DNA of 64,000 nucleotides from Bdellovibrionaceae bacterium UBA6502 (GTDB lineage: Bacteria > Bdellovibrionota > Bdellovibrionia > Bdellovibrionales > UBA840). The notes under the pieces were generated by a model. That model searched no databases. It worked only from the letters and a program-made list of their open reading frames with translations, and had not been told where the DNA came from. The DNA is taken from contig DJMA01000041.1 of the NCBI GenBank assembly GCA_002436415.1, forward strand, positions 1-64,000, given 5' to 3'. A program made the position numbers and the translations under genes. Shown here piece after piece: positions 16,768-25,095 of this stretch. The first letter of the stretch is position 1; the number at the start of each line of letters is the position of its first letter.

Positions 16768-17233
16768 TTTCCTGCCTCTGATTCTCCTTAAGAAATTTAT
16801 CGACCGCTTTTCGTAAAGTTTAAGTTAATTAACCAAAAGTTCTTTAATACTAGGCTTTTATTCCGCTGGTTTTTGGTCTGGGGTGTATTTTGCTTTTACA
16901 TTTATTTTTAAATTTCTTGGTTTTTGGTTGGGGTTTGAATCATTTTGATTCTTAGTTTATTTGCTTACTCCTTGGCTTTGATTTTTGAAAGAGCTGGGCT
17001 TTTGAGGTGGAAGTGATTTTCTTAAATGGGGTTTTGGCCTTCGGCTTTGGGGGCTTTGTGGTTGTTTGGGGGATGGTTTTAACTCCTCGGTTTAGAGCTT
17101 CGAATGAACCGGCCTCCTGAAACAAAAGTATTTTTCTCAGACACGTTTCCGGTCAGGCGCCTGCGGCTTGGTGTATACCGAACACATGGGTTACACAATT
17201 TTCCGATCACATAGGTTGCACTTTTTTTGTATA
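16768..17233. other. Gene-poor GT-rich region with repeat module and IS-end-like direct repeats
   Basis: No gene was found. From about 16850 to 17100 the plus strand is strongly enriched in G and T, with many TTTTGG and GGGG tracts. At 17111-17159 lies a module matching 1-49 in inverted orientation. At 17178-17197 and 17203-17222 are two related 20-mers, CCGAACACATGGGTTACACA and CCGATCACATAGGTTGCACT, 25 bases apart (16 of 20 identical). Tandem repeats of this kind are found at ends of some transposable elements (IS21- or IS481-like); that link is from memory. A minus-strand frame from 17249 to about 17091 is open but reads through these repeats and is probably not a gene. Confidence 0.5.
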
Positions 17234-17324
17234 ACGGCCTCTTTCTCATTTCTTCTTGGCTAAATCTCGTCGTTTTTTCTTTGTTTGCTGGCGCAGGGAT
17301 AGTGGGCGGCTTTGCCGCCGTTGG
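17234..17324. repeat. Modular dispersed repeat, copy 2 (91-bp core)
   Basis: Identical to 44-134. It includes the GGCGGC-TTT-GCCGCC hairpin at 17305-17319. It ends 41 bases from the stop codon of the beta-lactamase gene. Confidence 0.9.
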
Positions 17325-17328
17325 TTGG

Positions 17329-17347
17329 TTGAGAGCTTTGCTCTCAA
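17329..17347. repeat. Hairpin between repeat and beta-lactamase gene
   Basis: TTGAGAGC-TTT-GCTCTCAA forms an 8-bp stem. On the plus strand a T-rich stretch follows (17351-17366), so it looks like a plus-strand terminator. On the minus strand, where the beta-lactamase gene is read, no T-run follows. It could still be the 3' hairpin of that transcript. Confidence 0.5.
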
Positions 17348-17364
17348 AGGTGTTTTTGTTTTTT

Positions 17365-18153
17365 TTAGGGGATTAGTTTGTATTTTTTTAGGTAGTTTAG
17401 GCTTTGTTTGTTTCTTTTTTCTGAGGCTGTTTGGAAGTCTTTGTGTTCGGTGTAGTAGGCGAAGTAGGTGTTTTTGTTGGTAGAGGATTCTACGAAGCCG
17501 ACTAACCAAGCTCCTTTAAGGCCGTTTCCTTGGTCACAACTTCCAGTTTTGGCGTAGATTGTCTGCTTATTTAATTTTTTCCAAACTAAGATCTCTTTTA
17601 AGATATTTATGTTTTTGGGTGAAAAATTGAATTCATTGGCAAATAGTTTTTTTAGAAATTGAATTTGTTCCTCCGGACTAATTCGAAGGCTGGCGCCTAG
17701 CCAAAATTGATCAATGGGGCTTGTTAGGTCTTTGTTTCCATAATTGCTTTGCTCGATAAAACTCTGCATGGTTTTTTTGCCAATTTGCCGGGCTACTTCT
17801 TGGTAATACCAAACTACCGAATTTTTAATGGCTGTATCCAGGCTATGATCTTTAGACCAAACAGCAGGCCACCAATTTTTTGGTGGATTCTTCTTTGAGT
17901 CATATTTTAGTTTAAAGCTTTTGTTTTTTATAAAACCATGCTCTAGGCCAAATACTGTATTGGGAATTTTAAAGGTGGAGCAAGGGGAGTGACGAATTTG
18001 TTTTTCTTTTAAGTTCATTCCCTTTACTGTTTTTTCGCTATCCATTGAATATAAAAATATCTCGCTTGCGAATAAAAAATTTAGAGGGCTTATGACTACA
18101 CAAAATAGAGATAGAAGGTTACGAATTGTTTTTAATGATTTTTTCTTTTGCAT
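17365..18153 (-). CDS. Class D (OXA-type) serine beta-lactamase
   Basis: A 262-residue protein of normal class D length. Residues 1-29 form a signal peptide, so it acts in the periplasm. All class D signature motifs are visible: S59-T-F-K62 with the acylated Ser and carbamylated Lys, S112-V-V114, Y138-G-N140, W151-L-G153 and K202-T-G204. IPNTVFGLEHG after STFK is also typical. It hydrolyses beta-lactams, but the spectrum cannot be read from sequence. It sits next to a dispersed repeat and IS-end-like sequences, which may hint at acquisition, though its AT-rich composition matches the neighbours. The SD before the ATG is weak. Confidence 0.92.
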   Translation of the reverse strand: MQKKKSLKTIRNLLSLFCVVISPLNFLFASEIFLYSMDSEKTVKGMNLKEKQIRHSPCSTFKIPNTVFGLEHGFIKNKSFKLKYDSKKNPPKNWWPAVWSKDHSLDTAIKNSVVWYYQEVARQIGKKTMQSFIEQSNYGNKDLTSPIDQFWLGASLRISPEEQIQFLKKLFANEFNFSPKNINILKEILVWKKLNKQTIYAKTGSCDQGNGLKGAWLVGFVESSTNKNTYFAYYTEHKDFQTASEKRNKQSLNYLKKYKLIP

Positions 18154-18342
18154 CTTAGGCTCAAGCTAGCAGATCAATGCTGAAATTCAATCGTTTTTGG
18201 CTTTTACCACAGTACTTGAAATATCTGCCTAAGCCAGTGTTTTGAGCTTTTTAATTTTAAGCAGGAAACCTTTGTTTTATGGTGGCTTTCTATGAGTATT
18301 ATATCATGACAAAGATCCTCTAGTTGTTTAGAATTGTGAAAT

Positions 18343-19605
18343 ATGAAACTTAGTCCATGGTCTTTACGAGAATTAGAAAAAGAAAAATCTAAGCTAGATT
18401 TTTTGGTGGGTGCTAGATTACAGCGAATCCAGTTTCATCCGAAAAAAGTCTTGTTTCTCGAGTTTTATAAAAATGCCAGCCATTCTTTGTTTCTTGATTT
18501 AAGGCAGCCTAATTTTTTTCTAGGTTTTTGTAAAAATAAGGCCTTTCCTAAGAAGCCAAGAAAAGATTTACCGATGGTTTTGTTTCTAAAGTCAAATTTC
18601 GACGGTAGAAGTCTGAAGAAAGTAGTTTTGTCCTCAGAATACGGTCGTGTACTTAGGCTTTATTTCGATGATACCGATTACCTTGAGTTTAGACTGTATC
18701 CTAAAGACTTAAATGTCCTTGCCGTGGCAAATGCCAAAAAGCTTTTCTTAAAAAAGCCAAGAGAGCTTGAAAAAATCGATGACACTTATATTCCTGAAGA
18801 ATTTAGAGACTTAGAGCTAGCATCGGATTTGTGGTGGTCTAATTTCTTCGAAGCAGGAAAATCGTCTGCGAAAGTGATGGAAGCAGAGAGTGATGAAAAG
18901 TTAATAGCAAAACAACTCAAAAAGAAAAGTAAAGAGCTTGGCGTCTTAAGAGATCAAATTGAAAAGGCCGACGCCGAGGCTTGGAGAGTTTTAGGTAATA
19001 GCATTTTTTCTGAGCAAAAAGCTATAGAGCCTGATTCCTTAGATAAAAGTTTTTCTAAACTACCACGGGCTTCCTGGGTTGAGCAGGGGGAGTTTTGCTT
19101 TTCGGAAGCTAGAAAGATAGAGTCTCGATTAGAGGGCATGAAAGATCGACTGGAAAGTTTAATAGGAGAAATTAATCAACTTAAATCTGGTGATTTACCT
19201 AAGAATCAAAAAGCTTTCTCTTCTAAGCAAAAAGATCTGCAAAAGGCTACAGGTGCTAAGACCAAGAGTAAAAATATCGCAAGTGATTTAAGGCTTCACA
19301 TTGGAAAGTCAGCCAAGGAGAACCTCTTGTTGCTGCGGAAAGCGAAGGCTTGGTATTTATGGATGCACTTAAAAGATGTTCCTGGTTCTCACTTGATACT
19401 TGAAAAGCCAAAAAATCGAGAATTGAGTGACAAAGAAATCCGCAGTGCTGCTCTTGAGTTAATGCGAGCTAATAAGATTGAAGCAGGGGAAAAGGCCGTG
19501 GTTCAATTTGCAGAGTGTCGATACATTCGCCCCATAAAAGGGGATAAATTAGGCAGAGTCACGGTTTCTCAAGAACGCACGTTATTAGTGCAAAGCGATA
19601 AATAA
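18343..19605 (+). CDS. NFACT (RqcH/Tae2-like) RNA-binding protein, short form
   Basis: A 420-residue protein. The C-terminal part (from about residue 320) matches the NFACT-R domain: KAWYLWMHLKDVPGSHLIL followed by a basic helix and GDKLGRVTVSQERTLLV. A charged coiled coil lies around 190-310, and the N-terminus (SLRELEKEKSKLDFLVGARL) resembles the NFACT-N start. Full-length bacterial RqcH, which binds obstructed 50S subunits and adds Ala tails, is usually about 560 residues, so this is a shorter, diverged member. Ribosome rescue or RNA binding is inferred. It is transcribed away from the beta-lactamase gene. Confidence 0.75.
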   Translation: MKLSPWSLRELEKEKSKLDFLVGARLQRIQFHPKKVLFLEFYKNASHSLFLDLRQPNFFLGFCKNKAFPKKPRKDLPMVLFLKSNFDGRSLKKVVLSSEYGRVLRLYFDDTDYLEFRLYPKDLNVLAVANAKKLFLKKPRELEKIDDTYIPEEFRDLELASDLWWSNFFEAGKSSAKVMEAESDEKLIAKQLKKKSKELGVLRDQIEKADAEAWRVLGNSIFSEQKAIEPDSLDKSFSKLPRASWVEQGEFCFSEARKIESRLEGMKDRLESLIGEINQLKSGDLPKNQKAFSSKQKDLQKATGAKTKSKNIASDLRLHIGKSAKENLLLLRKAKAWYLWMHLKDVPGSHLILEKPKNRELSDKEIRSAALELMRANKIEAGEKAVVQFAECRYIRPIKGDKLGRVTVSQERTLLVQSDK

Positions 19606-19653
19606 TTCTCTGGGCGTTTGACTCCTAAAGCTCATCCTTACTAACATATTTGT

Positions 19654-20550
19654 ATGGTTCGCTTTTCAGAGATTTCGAAAATCTATGGTGAAATCAAAGC
19701 ATTAGACGAAGTGAGCTTTGAAATCCCTAAAAATACAATCGTCGGCTTAGTTGGTCCCAATGGAGCTGGTAAGTCCACTTGCATGAAAATTATGGCGGGT
19801 GCCATGGCAGCAACTAGTGGGGAGCTCTTCATTGATGATCAAAAAATAGAGTCCTATTCTCCCGATGCTTGGAAAAAGCAAGTAGGCTTTCTTCCAGAGA
19901 GGCCGCCTGTCTACGAAGAACTAAGTGTTGTAGAGAACCTTTCTTTTTGGGCCGATGTTTTTTCGATCAAAAATAAGAAACAAAAAATCTCTAATTTGAT
20001 CGATAAAACTGGCTTGTCTTCTGTAGTGAGAAAGCCTGGTGGAAGCTTATCAAAAGGCTATCGTCAGAGACTAGGGATTGCCAAAGCCTTAATTTCAGAG
20101 CCTGAGTTGCTAATATTAGATGAACCTTTATCAGGTTTAGATCCAATGCAATTGGACGAAATAAGAAAATTAATTCGTGATTTAGGTAAAGAACATTCCG
20201 TTTTATTTTCTAGTCATCAACTTCATGAGTTAGAGCAGGTTTGTGATTATTATGTGTTTTTAAACGAAGGCAAGCTAGTTTCCAGTGGAACTAGTGAACA
20301 GATTAAAAATCAATCCGAAGAACCTTGGCTTTGTGTGGAGTTTTTCAATGAAATAGCTCAGTACCCTGATTTTGGCAAGCCTACTAGAAACCTTAAAAAA
20401 GATTCTTTTGAGATCCAAATCCAAGAAGAGGCAGGCGCTAGTGAACAAATTTTGAATTGGTCACGTAAACAAAACTTAAGCATAAAAAAAATGATTTGGC
20501 AGAAACCAGATCTGGAGCAGATTTTTAGAGATTTAAACTCAAATAGGTAG
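19654..20550 (+). CDS. ABC transporter ATPase (GldA-like)
   Basis: A 298-residue ATPase with Walker A GPNGAGKST, a Q-loop region GFLPERPPVYEELSV, signature LSKGYRQRLGIAKAL, Walker B LLILDEPLSGLD and the switch His in SSHQLHELE. It pairs with the membrane protein encoded 4 bases downstream. The order ATPase, permease, GldG-like and DUF4340 is a conserved four-gene export cassette, named after gliding genes in Bacteroidetes but found more widely. The cargo is not known. Confidence 0.85.
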   Translation: MVRFSEISKIYGEIKALDEVSFEIPKNTIVGLVGPNGAGKSTCMKIMAGAMAATSGELFIDDQKIESYSPDAWKKQVGFLPERPPVYEELSVVENLSFWADVFSIKNKKQKISNLIDKTGLSSVVRKPGGSLSKGYRQRLGIAKALISEPELLILDEPLSGLDPMQLDEIRKLIRDLGKEHSVLFSSHQLHELEQVCDYYVFLNEGKLVSSGTSEQIKNQSEEPWLCVEFFNEIAQYPDFGKPTRNLKKDSFEIQIQEEAGASEQILNWSRKQNLSIKKMIWQKPDLEQIFRDLNSNR

Positions 20551-20554
20551 ACCA

Positions 20555-21310
20555 ATGAATTTAGCAATTTTAAAAAAAGATTTAAAATTAAGTCTCTTCA
20601 GGCCAAGCCTGTTGTTTTTGTTCTCCTTGGTTAGTCTTTATTTAGGGGTTCAGTATTTCTATCAGTTAGGATTGTTTTCACAAATGGTGCAAAAGTCCTA
20701 TTCTTTTGGTGGAACCTCACTACTCGAAAATTTGTGGGCTCCGTATTTTGGGCAAATCAATATGATTTTATTGTTTGTCAGTCCCTTTGTGGTGTCGAAA
20801 GCTTTTGGGGAAGAGCAAAGACAGGATGCCATGTTGTCTTTATTGGCTAGTCCTTTAAGTTCTTGGCAAATTGTTTTACAAAAGTTTCTCGGTGGATGGA
20901 TTCAACTACTACTATTATGTAGTTTGGTCTTTTTATTTCCAGTTTTTAGTTTGGTGATGTTTAAAGCCCCTTATTTGCCTGAGCTTTTTAGTGGTTATCT
21001 TGCCTTGATTTTGTTGAGTGCTTTTTATACTGCGATTGCTTTGTTTGCGGGGAGTTTGTTTAAAAGCTTTTTGATGTCAGGTATTTTTTCTGTTTTATTA
21101 AACATCATGACCTGGTCCATCGGAATATTTTTTCGCGATTTGATTCAATTTGAACGCTTTGATTGGGTTGAAAGTCTGTGGATTGGTAAGCATTTGACCA
21201 ACTTATTCGTAGCAAACATATCTTTGAACTCTATTTACTTTTTCATTGCCGGAGTGTTTTTCTTTTTATTTTTATCTTATCAAATGATTGAACAAGTGGA
21301 GAGAGGATGA
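20555..21310 (+). CDS. ABC transporter permease (GldF-like)
   Basis: A 251-residue membrane protein with six hydrophobic segments (around 15-35, 60-80, 100-130, 140-165, 170-195 and 225-247). The EEQRQDAMLSLLASPLSSWQIVLQKF block is the typical cytoplasmic loop of ABC-2 permeases that contacts the ATPase. It is 4 bases from the ATPase gene and overlaps the next gene by 4 bases, so the cassette is translationally coupled. Confidence 0.82.
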   Translation: MNLAILKKDLKLSLFRPSLLFLFSLVSLYLGVQYFYQLGLFSQMVQKSYSFGGTSLLENLWAPYFGQINMILLFVSPFVVSKAFGEEQRQDAMLSLLASPLSSWQIVLQKFLGGWIQLLLLCSLVFLFPVFSLVMFKAPYLPELFSGYLALILLSAFYTAIALFAGSLFKSFLMSGIFSVLLNIMTWSIGIFFRDLIQFERFDWVESLWIGKHLTNLFVANISLNSIYFFIAGVFFFLFLSYQMIEQVERG

Positions 21311-22818
21311 ATTTAAAAGCACAAGTGTTTTGGTTTCTTTCGGTAATTAGTTTGATCCTCTTGTTGGGTGGTCGAATCTTAATTGGTGAATGGCTCGATT
21401 ACTTTTGGTTTGCCTTTGCTGGTTTTTTTGTTTTTATTGCCGCTGCTGTGGCTTCAGATTTTGCGGCCATTAGAAATTACTTTAGTAGTTTTCGAACTAG
21501 GCTAGTATTGAAAATTTTAATTCGAGCATCGGTTTTATTGTTTGTTTTGTTGGGCATTGGTTCTTTTTTGTTTCCTTACAAGCTTGCTATTGATTTAACC
21601 CAAAGCCAAATAAACCGCTTGGACCCAGCCAGTGTTGATGTTTTAAAATCCATCAATAAACAAACCAAGATCCAAGCTTTTTTTGCAAAGAAAAAGGCAG
21701 AGACTTTGCTAGAGAACTTTAGACGCTTTGCTGATTTAGTGGAATCTGAAAACGAGCTTGTATCCATCGAAGTTCTTGATGCAGCTCAAAATCCAGATCT
21801 CACAGAAAAGTACGGTATTAAAAGCTTACCTAGTTTTGTGGTATCCTCTGGTGAAAAGTATTTTGTTTTAAATAATTGGCAGGAAGATAAAATCATCAAT
21901 AGTTTGCTTCGGGTTAACAAAGACATGGAAACTCGGGTTTGTTTTTTGAATGGTTATGGAGCAATTCCTTTACAAGCCGAAGGCAACTATCAGTTGAGCA
22001 ATTTGCGCGAACAAATGCAGCAGATTGGATATGAAGCTTTGGCGATAGATGCGATAGATTTTTTAAAACAAGCGGATCAATGTGATTCTTTAATTCTTGC
22101 TGGCCTAAAAGAAACTCCACCGTATTCAGTCTTAACGGCGATGGAAAGGTTTTTGAAAAACCAAAAGTCAGTAATCGTTTTACAAGACCCTGGTAAGGCC
22201 TACGGTTTATCTGCTTTTTATAAAAAGTTTGGAATTGAGTTTTTTAATGACTATATATTAGATGTTGAAGCACAAAATGCTGGTTTCCATGCTGCGACAC
22301 CTTTGATTTCAAACTGGAATCCAGAGTCAGCAATGACAAAATCTTTAGGTAAAACAGTTGCGGTGTTTTCAGTGGCAAGTCGCTTGGGAGTGATTGATAG
22401 CGCCGAAGAATCTTACAATACAAAAATTTTAGCAGAATCCTCTTCGGGTAGTTTTTCTAAGCCCGAGTTAAAAGAGAAGATTGAGTTTTTTCCTGGAAAA
22501 GATCCAGAGGGACCTTTTGCGGTGGCAGTTCTTAGTGAAAATGAAAAGTCCAAACTTCTTGTTGTGGGGGATTCAGATTTTTTAACTGATGAGTATTATC
22601 AATTTAAAGGAAATATGGCTTTTGCTAATAATATGATTAGCTATATGATTAGTTCAAAGGGAGAAATTTCGGTTCCGCCTAAAAACTTTTATCGTGAGCT
22701 TTTTATTTTAACACCAAATCAGGCCAAGTATTATTTGATGTTAGGTGTAATTCCTATGCCATTTTTATTGCTGGGACTTTCTATTTGGCTTTGGTTTAAG
22801 AGGGCTAGGTTTCAATGA
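21307..22818 (+). CDS. GldG-like ABC transporter auxiliary protein
   Basis: A 503-residue membrane protein. Helices lie near residues 7-27, 30-50 and 72-90. A long extracytoplasmic region follows, beginning with LTQSQINRLDPASVDVLKSI, the hallmark of the GldG / 'ABC-type uncharacterized transport' family. The region contains a thioredoxin-like segment (YGIKSLPSFVV) and a GATase-like segment. One C-terminal helix (YYLMLGVIPMPFLLLGLSIW) ends the protein. It overlaps both neighbours by 4 bases. It probably forms the extracytoplasmic part of the transporter. Confidence 0.82.
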   Translation: MNLKAQVFWFLSVISLILLLGGRILIGEWLDYFWFAFAGFFVFIAAAVASDFAAIRNYFSSFRTRLVLKILIRASVLLFVLLGIGSFLFPYKLAIDLTQSQINRLDPASVDVLKSINKQTKIQAFFAKKKAETLLENFRRFADLVESENELVSIEVLDAAQNPDLTEKYGIKSLPSFVVSSGEKYFVLNNWQEDKIINSLLRVNKDMETRVCFLNGYGAIPLQAEGNYQLSNLREQMQQIGYEALAIDAIDFLKQADQCDSLILAGLKETPPYSVLTAMERFLKNQKSVIVLQDPGKAYGLSAFYKKFGIEFFNDYILDVEAQNAGFHAATPLISNWNPESAMTKSLGKTVAVFSVASRLGVIDSAEESYNTKILAESSSGSFSKPELKEKIEFFPGKDPEGPFAVAVLSENEKSKLLVVGDSDFLTDEYYQFKGNMAFANNMISYMISSKGEISVPPKNFYRELFILTPNQAKYYLMLGVIPMPFLLLGLSIWLWFKRARFQ

Positions 22819-24110
22819 AGCGTAAAGTTGATATTATTTTATTGATAACCGCCTGTATTGTCGGGGCTTTGTTTTTTTTAAAGAAACCAAAATCTTCTCC
22901 CAAAAATGAAGCTGCCACTTTGGGCTTATTTGAGGAAGGCTTTTTAGAAAGCTTGCAAAAAATTAGCTTTAAAGGGGAGTTTGCCAATTATGCAGTTTTA
23001 GAAAAAGTAGATTCCGCAAATTGGCTTTGGCGAACGGATAATTCTAAATTAAAGCGAGAAGCTAGTTTAGGTGCTTTTTTGGAGCAGCTGCAAAATGTAA
23101 GTTTGGCTGGCTCTGTTGACCCAGATCGAGTACCGAAAAATTATTTCAGCGAAAACTATTTTTGGGAGTTCGTAAACAAAGATAGAAGACTACGTTTTTA
23201 TCCGTCGCAAAAAAAGAACCTTAATGGTGATTTGTATTTGAAGAAAAAGGAAGGGAACAAGCTTGATATTTATTTGTTGGACTCTTCCTATGAAAAAGTT
23301 TTTTCTCCTCGATTGATTCGATTTGTTAAGGACATTAATCTTTTTAGTAAGCCAGATGCTGATATTGTATCTATTTCTACCAGTTTTCCTATTCGTTTTG
23401 AAAGACAAACTGATTCTTGGCAGCTAAGTTTCGATGGAAATCGATTAAAAGTTGGGGATAGTGTTATTCAACAGATTTTTCGGAAGCTTGAAGCCAAAGA
23501 ATTATACCCAATCGAAAATCTTAGCACCGAGAACAAGCTTCGGTTTTCTTTGCCACAAGACAATTTACCCAAAGATTTTTGGGACTTTGAGTACTCGGAT
23601 GGAACTAAAAAGCGTTTTTTGATAGCGACTCAAGATGGAAAGCTTAGTTTTATGTATGATTTAGAGAAACAAGTGATTTTCAGAGGCTTTCAATCAGAGG
23701 ACCAGTTTTTTCTTGCAAAGCCTGGTGCTCTATTGCAGATGCGAGAATATAATCTTGTTGAGCTAAAAGAAATCGACAGAATCCAATGTGAGATTGGGGA
23801 TAAGAAGATTAATTATGAATACTCTGACGGCTTTTTTCGTGGTGAAAACAATAGCTTTAAAATCTTAGATATAAGCCAAAATCTCTATAACCTGGTCGGT
23901 GACGAAATAAGTTTTGAAAGTCTTTATCGAAGCTTATTGGGGATTCGCTTTTACTCCAAATCTAAGTTACAATATGAATTTAAAATCGGTAAAAGAGGGG
24001 AAGACCTTGTCTTGCATCGTACCGACAAAGAATATATTTATCTCCTAGGAGAGATTTCAAAAGTTGCCATTAGAAACCTGCAAAACATCTGTGAGGCCCC
24101 GAATGAATAA
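22815..24110 (+). CDS. DUF4340 domain protein of the Gld-like cassette
   Basis: A 431-residue protein with one N-terminal anchor helix (residues 6-23). The rest is a beta-rich extracytoplasmic region with repeated units of the DUF4340 kind, for example SFPIRFERQTDSWQLSFDG, spaced with KVGDSVIQQIFRKLEAKELYPIEN. This domain is regularly the last member of GldA/F/G-type cassettes. Function is unknown; it may be a periplasmic adaptor. It overlaps the GldG-like gene by 4 bases and the GHMP kinase start by 8 bases. Confidence 0.7.
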   Translation: MKRKVDIILLITACIVGALFFLKKPKSSPKNEAATLGLFEEGFLESLQKISFKGEFANYAVLEKVDSANWLWRTDNSKLKREASLGAFLEQLQNVSLAGSVDPDRVPKNYFSENYFWEFVNKDRRLRFYPSQKKNLNGDLYLKKKEGNKLDIYLLDSSYEKVFSPRLIRFVKDINLFSKPDADIVSISTSFPIRFERQTDSWQLSFDGNRLKVGDSVIQQIFRKLEAKELYPIENLSTENKLRFSLPQDNLPKDFWDFEYSDGTKKRFLIATQDGKLSFMYDLEKQVIFRGFQSEDQFFLAKPGALLQMREYNLVELKEIDRIQCEIGDKKINYEYSDGFFRGENNSFKILDISQNLYNLVGDEISFESLYRSLLGIRFYSKSKLQYEFKIGKRGEDLVLHRTDKEYIYLLGEISKVAIRNLQNICEAPNE

Positions 24111-25095
24111 AATCAAGAGCTTTAGTCCTACTCGAATTGATCTAGCTGGAGGAACTTTAGATCTTTGGCCTTTATATAATTTTGTTGAAAAGACGCCGGT
24201 AACGCTCAATGTGGCTATCGATATTTTTACCTTCGCAGAAATCATTGAAAGAGAAGACACTAAAGTTTTATTAAAATCTGAAGATATGAATTTTGAAAAA
24301 CTTTATGAAAACTTTCAAGACTGTGTTGAGGATAGCAGTCCTGAGTTAAAGTTGTTGAGATGCATATGTAGAGAGTTTCCAACGCAAAAGGGATTTGAAC
24401 TGTATACCAAATCAGAGTCACCGGTTGGTGCAGGTCTTGGTGGTTCTTCCAGTTTGTGCATAAGCATAATCAAAGCCTTTTTGAGTTGGCAAAATTTAAA
24501 GATGGATGTGCATGAAATTGTCCGTCTGGCACATAATATTGAATCCCGCGTATTAAATACTCCAACAGGGACACAAGATTATTACCCACCATTAGAGTCT
24601 GGAATTTTGGCTTTAGAGTATTCGAGCAGAGGAATTGCTCTTGAAAATTTGGATTTGGATATCAATGAGTTTAACGAAAAATCAATTGTGGTCTACACTG
24701 GAAAGCCTCATATGTCTGGTTTAAACAACTGGGAAGTGGTTAAGAAAGCAGTGGCAAAGGACGCACAAACTTTGTCTGCATTAAATGAGTTGAATGAAAT
24801 TTCAAATTCTCTTCTAAATAGTTTTCGAAACAATGCATTTTCTGATTTAAAAGAGCATTTTCAACGAGAATTTATTGCGAGAAACCGTTTGAGTGAAGTT
24901 TTTAGTAGTCCTCAAATTCGAGAGCTTCATGCGATGGTTGAAAGTGAGTTTTCAGGAGCTTTAAAGATTTGTGGAGCCGGTGGAGGAGGTTGTGTTCTTT
25001 TATGGATTGAAAAAGACCAAAGAGCATCGGTCATCGACCGAGTGAAAGAGATGGGCTTTGAAGTCTTAGACAATAAGGCGTTCTTGTATGGCTAA
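24103..25095 (+). CDS. GHMP-family small-molecule kinase
   Basis: A 330-residue kinase. The ATG at 24103 (GAGG 7 bases upstream) starts just before the conserved SPTRIDLAGGTLDLWPLY. The ATP loop PVGAGLGGSSSL is motif 2, and GAGGGGCVLLW near the end is motif 3. TPTGTQDYYPP sits between them. The GGTLD start resembles the heptose 7-phosphate kinase / fucokinase branch rather than classic galactokinase, but the substrate cannot be fixed. It follows the transporter cassette with an 8-base overlap and itself overlaps the next gene by 8 bases, so it belongs to the same operon. Confidence 0.82.
   Translation: MNKIKSFSPTRIDLAGGTLDLWPLYNFVEKTPVTLNVAIDIFTFAEIIEREDTKVLLKSEDMNFEKLYENFQDCVEDSSPELKLLRCICREFPTQKGFELYTKSESPVGAGLGGSSSLCISIIKAFLSWQNLKMDVHEIVRLAHNIESRVLNTPTGTQDYYPPLESGILALEYSSRGIALENLDLDINEFNEKSIVVYTGKPHMSGLNNWEVVKKAVAKDAQTLSALNELNEISNSLLNSFRNNAFSDLKEHFQREFIARNRLSEVFSSPQIRELHAMVESEFSGALKICGAGGGGCVLLWIEKDQRASVIDRVKEMGFEVLDNKAFLYG

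Noticed and set aside
17246..17509. Minus-strand frame at the end of the beta-lactamase gene, and plus-strand frame 17256-17483
   Set aside because: Both read through the repeat core and the beta-lactamase gene in other frames and give low-complexity basic or Phe-rich peptides.
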